Below, in pieces: positions 25,526 through 34,783 of a stretch of DNA of 64,000 bases. Location of the stretch: NCBI RefSeq assembly GCF_000425065.1, contig NZ_AULB01000019.1:62001-126000 (forward strand), given 5' to 3'. The position numbers and the translations under genes were made by a program. The stretch is from Actinomadura rifamycini DSM 43936. GTDB taxonomy: Bacteria > Actinomycetota > Actinomycetes > Streptosporangiales > Streptosporangiaceae. Positions within the stretch are counted from its first letter, which is position 1; the number at the start of each line of letters is the position of its first letter. The notes beneath the pieces were generated by a model. It did no database searches, was not told the DNA's origin, and worked only from the letters and a program-made list of their open reading frames with translations.

Positions 25526-26256
25526 ACCTCGCGATCACGCTGGCCACGACCCGCCGCATCCTCGCGCAGCTCCGCCGCGACCGCCGCACGCTGGCGCTGC
25601 TCGTCCTCGTGCCGTCCGTCCTGATGGTCCTGCTCCGGTACGTGTTCGACCGTCCCGAGCTGTTCGACCGGGTCGGCCCGATGCTGCTCGGGCTGTTCCC
25701 GTTCACGATCATGTTCATCGTGACGAGCGTCGCGACGCTCCGCGAGCGCACGAGCGGGACGCTCGAACGGCTGATGACCATGCCCCTCGGCAAGCTCGAC
25801 CTGCTGCTCGGCTACGCGCTCGCGTTCGGGCTCGTCGCGCTCGTCCAGGTCGGCGCGGTCCTGGCGGTCTCGCTGACGTGGCTCGGCCTCGACCTCGGCG
25901 GCTCCCTCGGCCCGCTCGTCCTCGTCGCCGTGCTGGACGCGCTGCTCGGCATGGCGCTCGGCCTGTTCGCCAGCGCGTTCGCGCGCACCGAGTTCCAGGC
26001 CGTCCAGTTCATGCCGGCGTTCGTCCTGCCGCAGGCGCTGCTGTGCGGGCTGATCATGCCGCGCGACCAGATGGCGCCGTGGCTGGAGGCGGTCTCGGCC
26101 GTCCTGCCGCTGACGTACGCCGTCGAGGGCATGCAGGAGATCGCCGCGGGGAGCGGCTTCACCGGGACGCTCGCCGCCGACGTCGCCGTCATCGCCGGCT
26201 GCACGGTCGTCGCGCTGCTGCTGGGCGCGGTCACCCTGCGCCGCCGCACCGCCTGA
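25522..26256 (+). CDS. ABC-2 type permease
   Basis: The 244-aa integral membrane protein has six predicted helices and the ABC-2 pattern: a cytoplasmic start, a central RERTSGTLERLMTMPLGKLDLLLGY-type coupling loop (here RTSGTLERLMTMP), and the conserved ending in which AVLPLTYAVEGMQEI precedes the last helix. Its ATG overlaps the ATPase stop, so the pair is co-translated. It forms the membrane channel of the exporter. Confidence 0.9.
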   Translation: MNLAITLATTRRILAQLRRDRRTLALLVLVPSVLMVLLRYVFDRPELFDRVGPMLLGLFPFTIMFIVTSVATLRERTSGTLERLMTMPLGKLDLLLGYALAFGLVALVQVGAVLAVSLTWLGLDLGGSLGPLVLVAVLDALLGMALGLFASAFARTEFQAVQFMPAFVLPQALLCGLIMPRDQMAPWLEAVSAVLPLTYAVEGMQEIAAGSGFTGTLAADVAVIAGCTVVALLLGAVTLRRRTA

Positions 26257-26297
26257 CCCGTCCGTCCGGCCGTCCGCGCGGCCCGCTCGCCTGAACC

Positions 26298-26319
26298 GGA
26301 CACTTGGCCTCAAGTGCCC
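26298..26319. promoter_or_regulatory. 22-bp imperfect palindrome upstream of the LCP gene
   Basis: GGACACTTG and CAAGTGCCC are reverse complements with one mismatch around GCCT. The site lies 37-58 bases before the LCP-protein ATG and 42 bases after the exporter stop. It may be an operator or a weak terminator; no T-tract follows. Confidence 0.4.
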
Positions 26320-26355
26320 CTTCTCGCCCGGCGCGGGCTGGTACCTTCTCCCGAC

Positions 26356-27510
26356 ATGACACCCCAGGATGTGCCCGGCACCCCGGCCTCCCCGAACCCC
26401 GACGGCCCGCCCCCGCGGAACGGGCCGGACGGCGGCGCGGACGGCGGCGGCGCCGCGGAGAACGACGTCTTCTGGGGCTCGGGCGACAACGACGGGACGC
26501 CCCGCAAGAAGCGCTGGCCGCGCGTGCTGATCGCCATCGGCGTGTTCGTCGCGCTGATCGTCGCGGGGGCGGGCGGCCTGGTGTGGCAGCGCCAGTCGTC
26601 CTACAACGGCAACATCGACCGCATCCAGGGCGTCATGCCGGAGGCGAACCGGCCCGGCCCGAACGTCGCGGGCACCGAGAACTGGCTGCTCGTCGGCTCG
26701 GACCGGCGGTCCGACGAGCAGACGACCGGCGCGGGCAACGACGCGTGGAAGCCCGGCGAGCAGCGCACCGACACGATCATGCTCATGCACCTGCCGGCCG
26801 ACCGCAAGAAGGCGTACCTGATCTCGTTCCCGCGGGACTCCTGGGTGGACGTCCCCGGCTACGGCAAGCAGAAGATCAACGCCGCGTTCTCGTTCGGCGG
26901 CCCGAAGCTGCTGATCCAGACGATCGAGGGCCTGACGGGCGTCCGCATCGACCACTACGGCGCGATCGACTTCGCCGGGTTCGAGTCGATGGTGGACGCG
27001 CTCGGCGGCGTCACCGTCAACATCAAGAACAGCGTGTACGACCCGGCGCGGAAGGTGAACTGGCAGGCCGGGCCGCAGGAGCTGGACGGCGAGGAGGCGC
27101 TCCTGTTCGTCCGGCAGCGGTACAACCTGCCGAACGGCGACTTCGACCGGATGAAGCGGCAGCAGGCCCTGCTGCGGGCCCTCGCCAAGAAGGCCGCCGA
27201 CAGCGGAACCCTGACGAACCCGCTCAAACTCGACCGGTTCCTGTCCGCGCTCACCAAGTCGATCAGCGTCGACGAGGGCCTGTCCGGCGGCGACCTCCGC
27301 TCCCTCGCGCTGAGCCTCCGCAGCGTCCGCGTCTCCGACGTCACCTTCCTGACGACCCCGCACAAGGGCACCGGAATGGTGCAGAAGCAGAGCGTCGTCT
27401 TCCTCGACCCGCAGAAGGCGACCGTCCTCTTCGAGTCGGTGAAGACCGCCGAGATGGCCCAGTACGTCCAGCGGTACGGCGGTGGGAACAACCTCGGGAC
27501 CGTCTCGTAA
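26356..27510 (+). CDS. LytR-CpsA-Psr (LCP) family cell-wall glycopolymer ligase
   Basis: The 384-aa protein has a disordered Pro/Gly-rich cytoplasmic start (1-50), one membrane helix (about 58-78) and an extracytoplasmic LCP domain (about 110-300). Pyrophosphate-binding residues are in place: GSDRR, QRTDTIMLMH, SFPRDSWVDVPG, KINAAFSFGG and the RQR plus DFDRMKRQQ segment. These enzymes attach teichoic-acid-like or arabinogalactan-type polymers from lipid carriers to peptidoglycan. ATG 26356 is chosen over an in-frame codon at 26314 because it follows a cleaner leader. Confidence 0.93.
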   Translation: MTPQDVPGTPASPNPDGPPPRNGPDGGADGGGAAENDVFWGSGDNDGTPRKKRWPRVLIAIGVFVALIVAGAGGLVWQRQSSYNGNIDRIQGVMPEANRPGPNVAGTENWLLVGSDRRSDEQTTGAGNDAWKPGEQRTDTIMLMHLPADRKKAYLISFPRDSWVDVPGYGKQKINAAFSFGGPKLLIQTIEGLTGVRIDHYGAIDFAGFESMVDALGGVTVNIKNSVYDPARKVNWQAGPQELDGEEALLFVRQRYNLPNGDFDRMKRQQALLRALAKKAADSGTLTNPLKLDRFLSALTKSISVDEGLSGGDLRSLALSLRSVRVSDVTFLTTPHKGTGMVQKQSVVFLDPQKATVLFESVKTAEMAQYVQRYGGGNNLGTVS

Positions 27511-27543
27511 CCTGGTCCTGAGGCCGTCCGAGAGGGGTGCCCT

Positions 27544-28461
27544 GTGATCCGCCGGGCGTTGCTGGCCGCGTCGCACTCCGGCGGCGCGCGCCGGATCGTC
27601 GAGAACGCGCCGTTCGCCCGCGACGTCGCCCGCCGCTTCATCGCCGGCGAGACCGCCGCCGACGCGGCGCGCGTCACCGGGCGGCTCACCGACGAGGGCC
27701 TCCTCGTCACCCTCGACGTCCTCGGCGAGGACGTCCACGACAAGGAGCGCGCGGAGGCGAACGTCGGCAAGTACTGCGAGCTCCTCGAACACCTCCGCGA
27801 CGAAGGGCTCGGCGCGCGCGCGGAGGTCTCGCTGAAGCTCACGGCCGTCGGCCAGGCCCTCGACGAGGAACTCGCCCTCGACAACGCCCGCCGCGTCTGC
27901 GAGGCCGCCGCCACCGCCGGGACGACCGTCACCCTCGACATGGAGGAGCCCGAGACGGTCGACGCCGCCCTCCGGGCCGTCCACGAACTCCGGCGCGACC
28001 ACCCCGCCGTCGGCGCGGTCGTCCAGGCGTACCTGCGGCGCGCCGAGGAGTACTGCGCCGACCTCGCCTACGAGGGCTCCCGCGTGCGCCTGTGCAAGGG
28101 CGCGTACGCCGCGCCCGAGTCGATCGCCTTCATCGAGAAGGACGAGATCGACAAGTCGTTCGTCCGGTGCATGAAGATCCTCATGGCCGGCAAGGGCTAC
28201 CCGATGCTCGCCACCCACGACCCCCGCCTCATCGAGATCGCCGAGGCCCTCACCCTCCTGCACGCCCGCGACGCCGGCACCTTCGAGTACCAGATGCTGT
28301 ACGGCGTCCGCCCGCAGGAGCAGCGGCGCCTCGCCGCCGAGGGCGCCCAGGTCCGCGTGTACGTCGCGTACGGCCGCGACTGGTACGCGTACTTCATGCG
28401 GCGCCTCGCCGAGCGGCCCGCCAACCTGCGCCTCGCCCTGCGCTCCCCGGCCCGGCGATAG
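27544..28461 (+). CDS. Proline dehydrogenase (PRODH)
   Basis: The 305-aa monofunctional enzyme oxidises L-proline to pyrroline-5-carboxylate with FAD. Family signatures include VSLKLTAVG, LDMEEPETVD, VQAYLRRAEEY, RLCKGAYAAPESIAF, ATHDPRLIEIA and the C-terminal YGRDWYAYFMRRLAERPANL with its substrate-binding arginines. The GTG start follows GAGAGGGGTGCC. proC lies 27 bases downstream, so enzymes for proline breakdown and for the reverse final biosynthetic step share a transcript. Confidence 0.95.
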   Translation: MIRRALLAASHSGGARRIVENAPFARDVARRFIAGETAADAARVTGRLTDEGLLVTLDVLGEDVHDKERAEANVGKYCELLEHLRDEGLGARAEVSLKLTAVGQALDEELALDNARRVCEAAATAGTTVTLDMEEPETVDAALRAVHELRRDHPAVGAVVQAYLRRAEEYCADLAYEGSRVRLCKGAYAAPESIAFIEKDEIDKSFVRCMKILMAGKGYPMLATHDPRLIEIAEALTLLHARDAGTFEYQMLYGVRPQEQRRLAAEGAQVRVYVAYGRDWYAYFMRRLAERPANLRLALRSPARR

Positions 28462-28488
28462 GGTGGACCGGCGTCGAAAGGTGAGCCG

Positions 28489-29283
28489 ATGATCGCGATT
28501 CTGGGTGCCGGGAAGATGGGCGAGGCCCTGCTCTCGGGAGTGCTGCGGGCCGGGCGCCGCCCGTCCGACCTGGTGGCGACCGCGCGCCGCGAGGAGCGCG
28601 CCGCGCTGCTCCGCGAGCGGTACGGCATCGAGATCGTGTCGAACGCGCAGGCCGCCGCGAAGGCCGACACGCTCGTCCTCGCCGTCAAGCCCCAGGACAT
28701 GGGCGCCCTGCTCGCCGAGATCGGCCCGCACGTCCCGCCCGGCCGCCTCGTCATCTCGATGGCCGCGGGCATCACGGCGTCCTTCATCGAGGAGCGCCTC
28801 CCCGAGGGCACCCCGGTCGTCCGCGTCATGTCGAACACGCCCGTCCACGTGGACGAGGCGATGAGCGTCGTGTCCGCCGGCGCGCACGCCGACGAGACGC
28901 ACCTCCACATGGCCGAGGAGCTGCTCACCCCGGTCGGCAAGGTGCTCCGCATCCCCGAATCCCTCCAGGACGGCGCGACGGCCCTCTCGGGCAGCGGGCC
29001 CGCGTACTTCTACTACCTCGTCGAAGCGATGGTCGACGCCGGCATCCTGCTCGGCATGCCCCGCGCCGCCGCCCTCGAGATGGTGATCCAGTCGGCCGTC
29101 GGCGCCGCCGTCATGCTCCGCGACTCCGGCGAGCACCCCGTCCTGCTCCGCGAGGGCGTCACCTCCCCCGGCGGCACCACGATCGCCGCCATCCGCGAGC
29201 TCGAACGCCACGGCGTCCGCGCGGCCGTCCTCGAGGCGATCGAGGCCGCCCGCAACCGGGGCCGCGAACTCGCGAGCGGCTGA
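28489..29283 (+). CDS. proC: Pyrroline-5-carboxylate reductase
   Basis: The 264-aa enzyme reduces pyrroline-5-carboxylate to proline with NAD(P)H. It has the N-terminal dinucleotide motif ILGAGKMGEAL, the central VKPQDMGALL and SMAAGI segments, and the C-terminal dimer signature LSGSGPAYFYYLVEA followed by VTSPGGTT. GAAAGGTGAG precedes the ATG. Together with the proline dehydrogenase just upstream it could form a proline/P5C redox cycle. Confidence 0.96.
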   Translation: MIAILGAGKMGEALLSGVLRAGRRPSDLVATARREERAALLRERYGIEIVSNAQAAAKADTLVLAVKPQDMGALLAEIGPHVPPGRLVISMAAGITASFIEERLPEGTPVVRVMSNTPVHVDEAMSVVSAGAHADETHLHMAEELLTPVGKVLRIPESLQDGATALSGSGPAYFYYLVEAMVDAGILLGMPRAAALEMVIQSAVGAAVMLRDSGEHPVLLREGVTSPGGTTIAAIRELERHGVRAAVLEAIEAARNRGRELASG

Positions 29284-29392
29284 CCCCGCGTCGACCGGGG
29301 ACCCGCCCGGCGGCGCCGAGCGCCCCGGCCGAGTCCCGTGCGCCGCCGGAGAGGAAGCCGGTGCCGTCCAGCGCCCGGACGTCGAGGAGGCG

Positions 29393-29791
29393 TCAGCCGA
29401 CTCGTCCCGGGGCGTCCGTCCCGGTGCTCCGGGGCCGGGCCAGCGCCAGGACGGACAGGCCGAACATCAGGACGCCCAGAGGAACGTGGACCGACGGCAC
29501 GTGCGCGATCCCGAGCGCGACCTGGAGCGATGCGAGGGCCAGGAAGCCGGAGGCGTGCCCGACGGGCCGGAGCGGGCCGCCGCCCGGCTTCCACGCCAGC
29601 GCCGCCGCGAGCACGTACAGCATCGACGCCCCGTACATCACGCGGGCCCCGGCGCTGTGGAGCGTCTCCCCGTAGGACGAGGTGAGCAGCAGCCCGGCGG
29701 AGACCGCCTGGACGAAGATGGTCAGGGTCTGGAAGGCGAGCGCGATCTCCAGCAACGAGGTGCGGCGCCGTGCCGTCGCCCGGGGTGCCAT
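29393..29791 (-). CDS. Four-helix membrane protein of unknown function
   Basis: The 132-aa protein has a basic start (MAPRATARRRTS) and four predicted membrane helices (about 14-36, 48-67, 77-96 and 99-117). I do not recognise a family with confidence. Its start lies 101 bases from the divergent ECF41 sigma-factor gene, and such sigma factors usually control a neighbouring gene, so it is a candidate target. GAGGAG precedes the ATG at 29791. Confidence 0.7.
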   Translation of the reverse strand: MAPRATARRRTSLLEIALAFQTLTIFVQAVSAGLLLTSSYGETLHSAGARVMYGASMLYVLAAALAWKPGGGPLRPVGHASGFLALASLQVALGIAHVPSVHVPLGVLMFGLSVLALARPRSTGTDAPGRVG

Positions 29792-29892
29792 GGCGAGGTC
29801 TCCTCACCTGCCCGGAGGCAGTAGATCGATAAGGTCTCACCAACCCGACGAAACGGGCTCGCGAAAGGTAAGGCGAGGGGGCGCGGCGAAGG

Positions 29893-30789
29893 ATGGAGGC
29901 GGCCGGGGCGGGCGCCGGTGACGTCGCGGGTGAGCGGGGCCGGCTGGTCAACGTCGCCTACCGGCTGCTCGGTTCGCTGTCCGAGGCCGAGGACGCCGTG
30001 CAGGAGGCGTACACGCGCTGGTACGCGCTGCCGCGGAGCCGGCGGGACGGGATCGTGTCGCCCGGCGCCTGGCTGACGACGGTGACCGCCCGCCGCTGCC
30101 TGGACGTGCTGGGCTCGGCGCGGGTCCGGCGCGAACGCTATGTCGGCGCCTGGCTGCCCGATCCGCTGCCCGATCACGCCGAGCGGGGCCGGGGCGCCGC
30201 CACCGACCCCGCCGACCAGATGGTCCTGGACGAATCGGTGACCATGGCGTTCCTCGTCGTCCTGGAGACGATGACGCCCGCCGAGCGGGCGGCGTTCGTC
30301 CTGCACGACGTCTTCCGCTACTCCTTCGCCGAGATCGCGGGCATCCTCGGCCGGACGCCCGCGGCGTGCAAGCAGCTCGCGGCCTCCGCCCGGCGGCGGG
30401 TGCGCGACGCGCCGCCGCCGGCGCCGGTGGCCGCGCAGGCCGACACGGTGCGCCGGGTCAAGGCGGCGTGGGAGAGCAAGGACATCGCGGCCCTCGTGGA
30501 CCTCCTCGACCCGGCCGCCGTGATGACCGCCGACGGCGGCGGAGCGGCCCGCACCGCGCTGCGCCCGATCGAGGGCGGCGCGGACATCGCCCGGTACATG
30601 GTCGCCATCGCCGAGAAGGCGCCGGGGCTGGAACTGCTGGAGCGGTCGGTCAACGGCATGCCGGGCCTGGTGGCGCGGCAGGCCGGTTCGGTCACCACCG
30701 TGGCCGCGTTCGACATCGCCGGCGGCCGCGTCACCCGCATCTGGACCGTCCGCAACCCGGAGAAGCTGCGCCCGTGGTCCCGGAGTTAG
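29893..30789 (+). CDS. ECF41-family RNA polymerase sigma factor with SnoaL-like C-terminal domain (SigJ type)
   Basis: The 298-aa protein has sigma regions 2 (about 15-85, RLVNVAYRLLGSLSEAEDAV) and 4 (about 118-168, MTPAERAAFVLHDVFRYSFAEIA), followed by an NTF2/SnoaL-like extension (about 180-290). The extension has the ECF41 marks: DGGGAARTALRPI in place of DGGGK and NPEKL for NPDKL at the end. In this group the fused domain, rather than a separate anti-sigma factor, controls activity. No separate anti-sigma gene is adjacent, as expected; a divergent four-helix membrane gene may be its target. Confidence 0.93.
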   Translation: MEAAGAGAGDVAGERGRLVNVAYRLLGSLSEAEDAVQEAYTRWYALPRSRRDGIVSPGAWLTTVTARRCLDVLGSARVRRERYVGAWLPDPLPDHAERGRGAATDPADQMVLDESVTMAFLVVLETMTPAERAAFVLHDVFRYSFAEIAGILGRTPAACKQLAASARRRVRDAPPPAPVAAQADTVRRVKAAWESKDIAALVDLLDPAAVMTADGGGAARTALRPIEGGADIARYMVAIAEKAPGLELLERSVNGMPGLVARQAGSVTTVAAFDIAGGRVTRIWTVRNPEKLRPWSRS

Positions 30790-30895
30790 CCGCCATCGGC
30801 GGCTCTGACCTCGGCCGTCACGGAACGCGCGCGGAAAGTTCAATTTTGTACCGGGATGGTTGAGCCGGGGGACGGGCTCGTCCGTGTACGGGGGT

Positions 30896-31300
30896 ATGGG
30901 ACTCGTTATCCGTTTGGTCGTGGCCGCCGGGCTGGTGGTCGACGCGGTCGTGCACTGGCTGTACGCGCCGGACATGGCCTACCTGCAAGGGGGGTCGATC
31001 TCCGGGGAGCTGCTGTTCCAGGTGCAGGCGGCCGTGGCGGCGGTGGCCGCGGTGGTCGTGCTGGTGTACGGGAACCGGTGGGCCTACGCGCTGGCGTTCG
31101 CGGTGGCGGGCAGCGCGGTGGGGGCGCTGCTGCTCTACCACTACGTGGACGTGGGCGCGCTCGGTCCGCTGCCGAACATGTACGACCCGATGTGGTACAC
31201 GGAGAAGTGGCTCAGCCTCGTGGGCGAGGGAATCGCGGCGGTCGCCGCGGTCGCCGGGTTCGCGCAGGCCGTGCGGGAGCGGGAGCCCGAGCCGGTCTAG
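30896..31300 (+). CDS. Four-helix membrane protein, DoxX-like in size
   Basis: The 134-aa protein has four predicted membrane helices (about 2-20, 38-60, 64-84 and 108-126) and a short acidic tail ending EREPEPV. A loop with YVDVGALGPLPNMYDPMWY sits before the last helix. It is of a kind common in actinomycetes without known role. ATG 30896 is preferred over an upstream in-frame start at 30860 because it places the first helix at the N-terminus. Its TAG overlaps the stop of the convergent esterase gene (CTAG). Confidence 0.75.
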   Translation: MGLVIRLVVAAGLVVDAVVHWLYAPDMAYLQGGSISGELLFQVQAAVAAVAAVVVLVYGNRWAYALAFAVAGSAVGALLLYHYVDVGALGPLPNMYDPMWYTEKWLSLVGEGIAAVAAVAGFAQAVREREPEPV

Positions 31301-32253
31301 GCGGCCGCCTCGGCGCGGCCGGGCGCGGTGACCTCCGTGATGAACCGGGCCGTGTCGCGCATGGCGGCGCTCGCCTCCGGCAGGACGCGGTTCAGCATCT
31401 GGAAGACGTGCATCTGGCCGTTCCACACCTGGAGTTCGCAGTCGGCGCCCGCGGCGGTGAGGGCGTCGGCGAGGGCCTCGGCCTCGGGGCGCAGCACCTC
31501 GGCGCCGCCCACCTGGATCAGGACGGGCGGCGTGTCCGTCCACGCGCAGGTGAGGAGCGCGACGCGGGGGTCGTCGAAGCCGTCCGGGCCGACGACGAGC
31601 CGGGCGACGCGGCGGGCGGAGCGCGCGCTGATGTAGGGGTCGCGGGCCTCGGCCTTCGCGGAGAGCTCGCAGGTCAGGTCGACCCACGGGGAGAAGAGGA
31701 CGAGCCCCGCGGGGGACGGCAGGCCGGTGCGGCAGATCTCGCCGGTGAGGGCCGCCGCGAGGTGCCCGCCGGCCGAGTCGCCCGCGAGGACGATGCCGGA
31801 CGGCGGGACGCCGCGGGCCAGCAGCCACCGGTAGGCGGCCACGGCGTCCTCGAGCGGCGCGGGGAACGGGTGCTCGGGCGCGAGGCGGTAGCGGGGGACG
31901 AGCACCGGGAGGTTCGTGTCGAGGGTGAGCCGCGCGGTGATCGACCGGTGCGTCCGGGGCGAGCAGAGGACGTAGCCGCCGCCGTGCAGGTAGAGGACCG
32001 CGCCGGGCGCGGCCTCGGCGTCGCGGGCGACGACCCATTCACCGGTGACGGGCGGCTCGCCGGACTCGACGCCCGGGTCGTGGAGGGGGTGGACGCGGAC
32101 GCGCTGGCTGTGGCGGAGCAGGAGGGACGCGGCGTCGACGGTGGAGCGGGCGGTGCGGATGCCGCCGGCGTGGCCGGGGATGCGGTCCCTGACCGGCTGG
32201 AGGCCGAGGCGGAGCGCGTTGCTGATCACACGGCTGCGTACGCTCGGGTCCAT
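31297..32253 (-). CDS. Alpha/beta hydrolase of the hormone-sensitive lipase family
   Basis: The 318-aa esterase has the family's oxyanion motif HGGGYVLCSP and nucleophile elbow GDSAGGHLA, with an acid in the VGGAEVLRPEAEAL region and a base His near NGQMHVFQ. It should hydrolyse short- to medium-chain esters in the cytoplasm. GGAGGAACG in front of ATG 32253 fixes the start. It converges with the small membrane-protein gene with overlapping stop codons and diverges from acuC by 132 bases. Confidence 0.92.
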   Translation of the reverse strand: MDPSVRSRVISNALRLGLQPVRDRIPGHAGGIRTARSTVDAASLLLRHSQRVRVHPLHDPGVESGEPPVTGEWVVARDAEAAPGAVLYLHGGGYVLCSPRTHRSITARLTLDTNLPVLVPRYRLAPEHPFPAPLEDAVAAYRWLLARGVPPSGIVLAGDSAGGHLAAALTGEICRTGLPSPAGLVLFSPWVDLTCELSAKAEARDPYISARSARRVARLVVGPDGFDDPRVALLTCAWTDTPPVLIQVGGAEVLRPEAEALADALTAAGADCELQVWNGQMHVFQMLNRVLPEASAAMRDTARFITEVTAPGRAEAAA

Positions 32254-32385
32254 CGTTCCTCCAGTGTTCCTTTGCGGTCCGGTAGATATATGCCCAAATC
32301 CGGCCCGTTGTCCACGTCACACGTTGGAAACGGAGTCGGATTCGGTGTGAGCCACGCCATAGGCGCGCCGCGATAGCGTGAGCTC

Positions 32386-33600
32386 ATGAGCAGTTCCGCC
32401 CCTCCGTCGCCCGACGCCCCAGGTCCGTGCGGGCTCGAGATCCTCTGGGACGAGCGGCTCACCTCCTACGATTTCGGTCCCGGGCACCCCATGAACCCCG
32501 TGCGGGTCGAGCTGACGATGCGGCTCGCGCGCGAGCTGGGCGTCCTCGACCGTCCGAACGTGCGGGTCGCCGCGCCGAAGCCCGCGGACGACGCGCTGCT
32601 GCGGCTGGTGCACGAGGAGTCGTACATCGCGTCCGTCCGGCATTCGGGCGCGACCGGGCTGCCGGAGCCGCGGCACGGGCTCGGCACCGACGACAACCCG
32701 GTGTTCCTCGGGATGCACGACGCGTCCGCGCTGGTGACGGGCGCGTCGGTGGCGGCGGCCGAGGCGGTGTGGACCGGACGGGCCGAGCACGCGGCGAACA
32801 TCGCGGGCGGGCTGCACCACGCGCTGCGGGGCGCGGCCAGCGGGTTCTGCGTCTACAACGACCCGGCGGTCGCCATCGCGTGGCTGCTGGAGCAGGGCGC
32901 CGAGCGGGTCGCGTACGTCGACGTGGACGTGCACCACGGCGACGGCGTGCAGATCGCGTTCGCCGACGATCCGCGCGTCCTGACGATCAGCCTGCACGAG
33001 TCGCCGCGCACGCTGTTCCCCGGCACGGGGTTCCCGAACGAGACGGGCGCCGCGGGCACCGCGGTGAACGTGGCGCTGCCGCCCGGCACGGGGGACGCGC
33101 AGTGGCTGCGGGCCTTCGACGCGGTCGTCCCGCCGCTGCTGCGCCGGTTCCGGCCGCAGGTGCTGGTCACGCAGCACGGCGCCGACGCGCACACGCTCGA
33201 CCCGCTGGCGCACCTGACGCTGAGCGTGGACGGCCAGCGCGCCGCGGCGGCCGCGCTGCACCGGCTCGCGCACGAGACGGCGGACGGCCGCTGGATCGCG
33301 ACCGGCGGCGGCGGATACGAGCTGGTGCAGGTGGTGCCGCGCACCTGGACGCATCTGCTCGCGGAGGCCGCGGGCGGGCCGATCCCGCCGGAGACGGAGA
33401 CGCCGGACGACTGGCGCGCGTTCGTCCGGCTGCGGACCGAGGAGATCGCCCCGCGCCGGATGACGGACGGGACCGACGTGGTGGAGGTGCACAGGTGGGG
33501 GAACGGCTACGACCCGGCGAATCCGGTGGATCAGGCGATCCTCGCGACGCGGCGGGCGGTCTTCCCGGAGCACGGACTCGATCCGATGACGGACGAGTGA
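32386..33600 (+). CDS. acuC: AcuC-type histone deacetylase-family enzyme
   Basis: The 404-aa protein has the class I HDAC fold with zinc and catalytic residues in YVDVDVHHGDGVQ (Asp/His), the histidine pair of the active site, NDPAVAIAWL, VTQHGADAH and the GGGGYE motif. In Bacillus AcuC deacetylates acetyl-CoA synthetase and activates acetate use; a protein-lysine deacetylase role is inferred here. The stop overlaps the start of the phosphatase gene by one base (TGATG). Confidence 0.93.
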   Translation: MSSSAPPSPDAPGPCGLEILWDERLTSYDFGPGHPMNPVRVELTMRLARELGVLDRPNVRVAAPKPADDALLRLVHEESYIASVRHSGATGLPEPRHGLGTDDNPVFLGMHDASALVTGASVAAAEAVWTGRAEHAANIAGGLHHALRGAASGFCVYNDPAVAIAWLLEQGAERVAYVDVDVHHGDGVQIAFADDPRVLTISLHESPRTLFPGTGFPNETGAAGTAVNVALPPGTGDAQWLRAFDAVVPPLLRRFRPQVLVTQHGADAHTLDPLAHLTLSVDGQRAAAAALHRLAHETADGRWIATGGGGYELVQVVPRTWTHLLAEAAGGPIPPETETPDDWRAFVRLRTEEIAPRRMTDGTDVVEVHRWGNGYDPANPVDQAILATRRAVFPEHGLDPMTDE

Positions 33601-34445
33601 TGGACACGCCCGCGCGCGCGGACCTGCGCAAGCACCTGGTCCGGACGATGATCGCCGGGGACGTCGCGACGCCGCGCCAGAACAACCTGCTGCACTACCG
33701 GCGGATGGCGGCCGGGCACCCGTACTACCAGTTCGGCCTGCGGTTCGAGTCGTCGTGGACCGAGCGGTCGGTGCTGGAGATGATGGTCGAGCGCTGCGGC
33801 GTCAACCCCGACTCCCGGCACATGTACGGGGACGACACCATCGACCCGGACATCACCCTGGACACCCTGGAGGCGATGGGCGAGCGCATCGGGCTGGCGG
33901 CGCGGCGGAAGGAGACCGTGGTGGTCGCCACCGGGCACCCGGCCACGCTCACGCCCCTCTACCAGGCCGTCGCGCGCGCTCTGCTGGACGCCGGGTGCGC
34001 GGTGCTGACGCCCGCGCGCGGGTGGACGTACGAGATCGACACCGACTACGGCGGCGCGGACCTGCGGCGCCTGGTGTACGCCGAGCCGGGCGTGGCGATG
34101 CTGGAGAGCGAGGAGGGCCGCACCCAGCACACGCACGACCCGCACCCGATGGAGGCGATGCTCCGCGAACTCGCCGCCGGTAGCGGGTCCGGCGGAGCCG
34201 GGGACGCTAAACCGGAATTGTGGCCGGATCTGGCCATCGCCGACCACGGGTGGGCCGGAGCGGCCGGACAGGCCGGCATCGACACCGTCGGGTTCGCGGA
34301 CTGTAACGACCCGGCGCTGTTCGCCGGCGCCGCCGAGGGCAAGGTCGACGTGGTCGTCCCGCTCGACGACGGCGTGAACCCGCACCATTACGCCCCTTTG
34401 ACCGCCTACATCCTGGGGCACGCGGGGCTGAACGCCGCCGACTGA
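33600..34445 (+). CDS. Actinobacterial phosphatase-family protein
   Basis: The 281-aa protein belongs to a conserved actinobacterial group commonly annotated simply as phosphatase. It has several conserved islands: TPRQNNLLHYRRMAAG, RHMYGDDTIDPDI, VVATGHPATLTPLY and IADHGWAGAAGQAGIDT. A late NPHHYAPLTAYIL segment follows a VPLDDG motif. The biochemical substrate is unknown to me. It is translationally coupled to acuC and ends the pair. Confidence 0.8.
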   Translation: MDTPARADLRKHLVRTMIAGDVATPRQNNLLHYRRMAAGHPYYQFGLRFESSWTERSVLEMMVERCGVNPDSRHMYGDDTIDPDITLDTLEAMGERIGLAARRKETVVVATGHPATLTPLYQAVARALLDAGCAVLTPARGWTYEIDTDYGGADLRRLVYAEPGVAMLESEEGRTQHTHDPHPMEAMLRELAAGSGSGGAGDAKPELWPDLAIADHGWAGAAGQAGIDTVGFADCNDPALFAGAAEGKVDVVVPLDDGVNPHHYAPLTAYILGHAGLNAAD

Positions 34446-34783
34446 GCCCTCCCGTCCCGGGGGTTCCCCGCGCCCGTTCGTCACGATGCGTCACCGTGGC
34501 GGGCGGGCGTGACGCATGCGCTCGTCCGGGACGGTCCGTGGCGCCTGAGACGCAGGTCGGCCGGGGGTTTCGCTTCACATCGGACGGTCGCGCCGCGCGG
34601 CACGTCCGGGCCGGCCGCGGCCCGCGTATCAGCACTGTGGCGCTCGGGCAAGGTCCGGAGACGGAAATGCGTGGAATCCCCTCTTGCGACGCGCGATACG
34701 CGATTTACGCTGGAGGAAGTACACGTGCGTGATCAAAGTCACCCGAAGGGCCGGTGCGCGGCACGTGTGGAAGAGGGCGTCCG
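34446..34783. other. Intergenic region upstream of the HTH gene
   Basis: These 338 bases hold no convincing gene; short open frames look like composition artefacts. A less GC-rich stretch at about 34695-34745 could contain the promoter for the downstream HTH gene, but I see no confident -35/-10 pair or terminator. Confidence 0.4.

Noticed and set aside
25093..29211. A 1372-codon open frame on the minus strand from the ABC exporter to proC
   Set aside because: It is antisense to the ABC, LCP, PRODH and proC genes, has no recognisable domain and a low-complexity composition.
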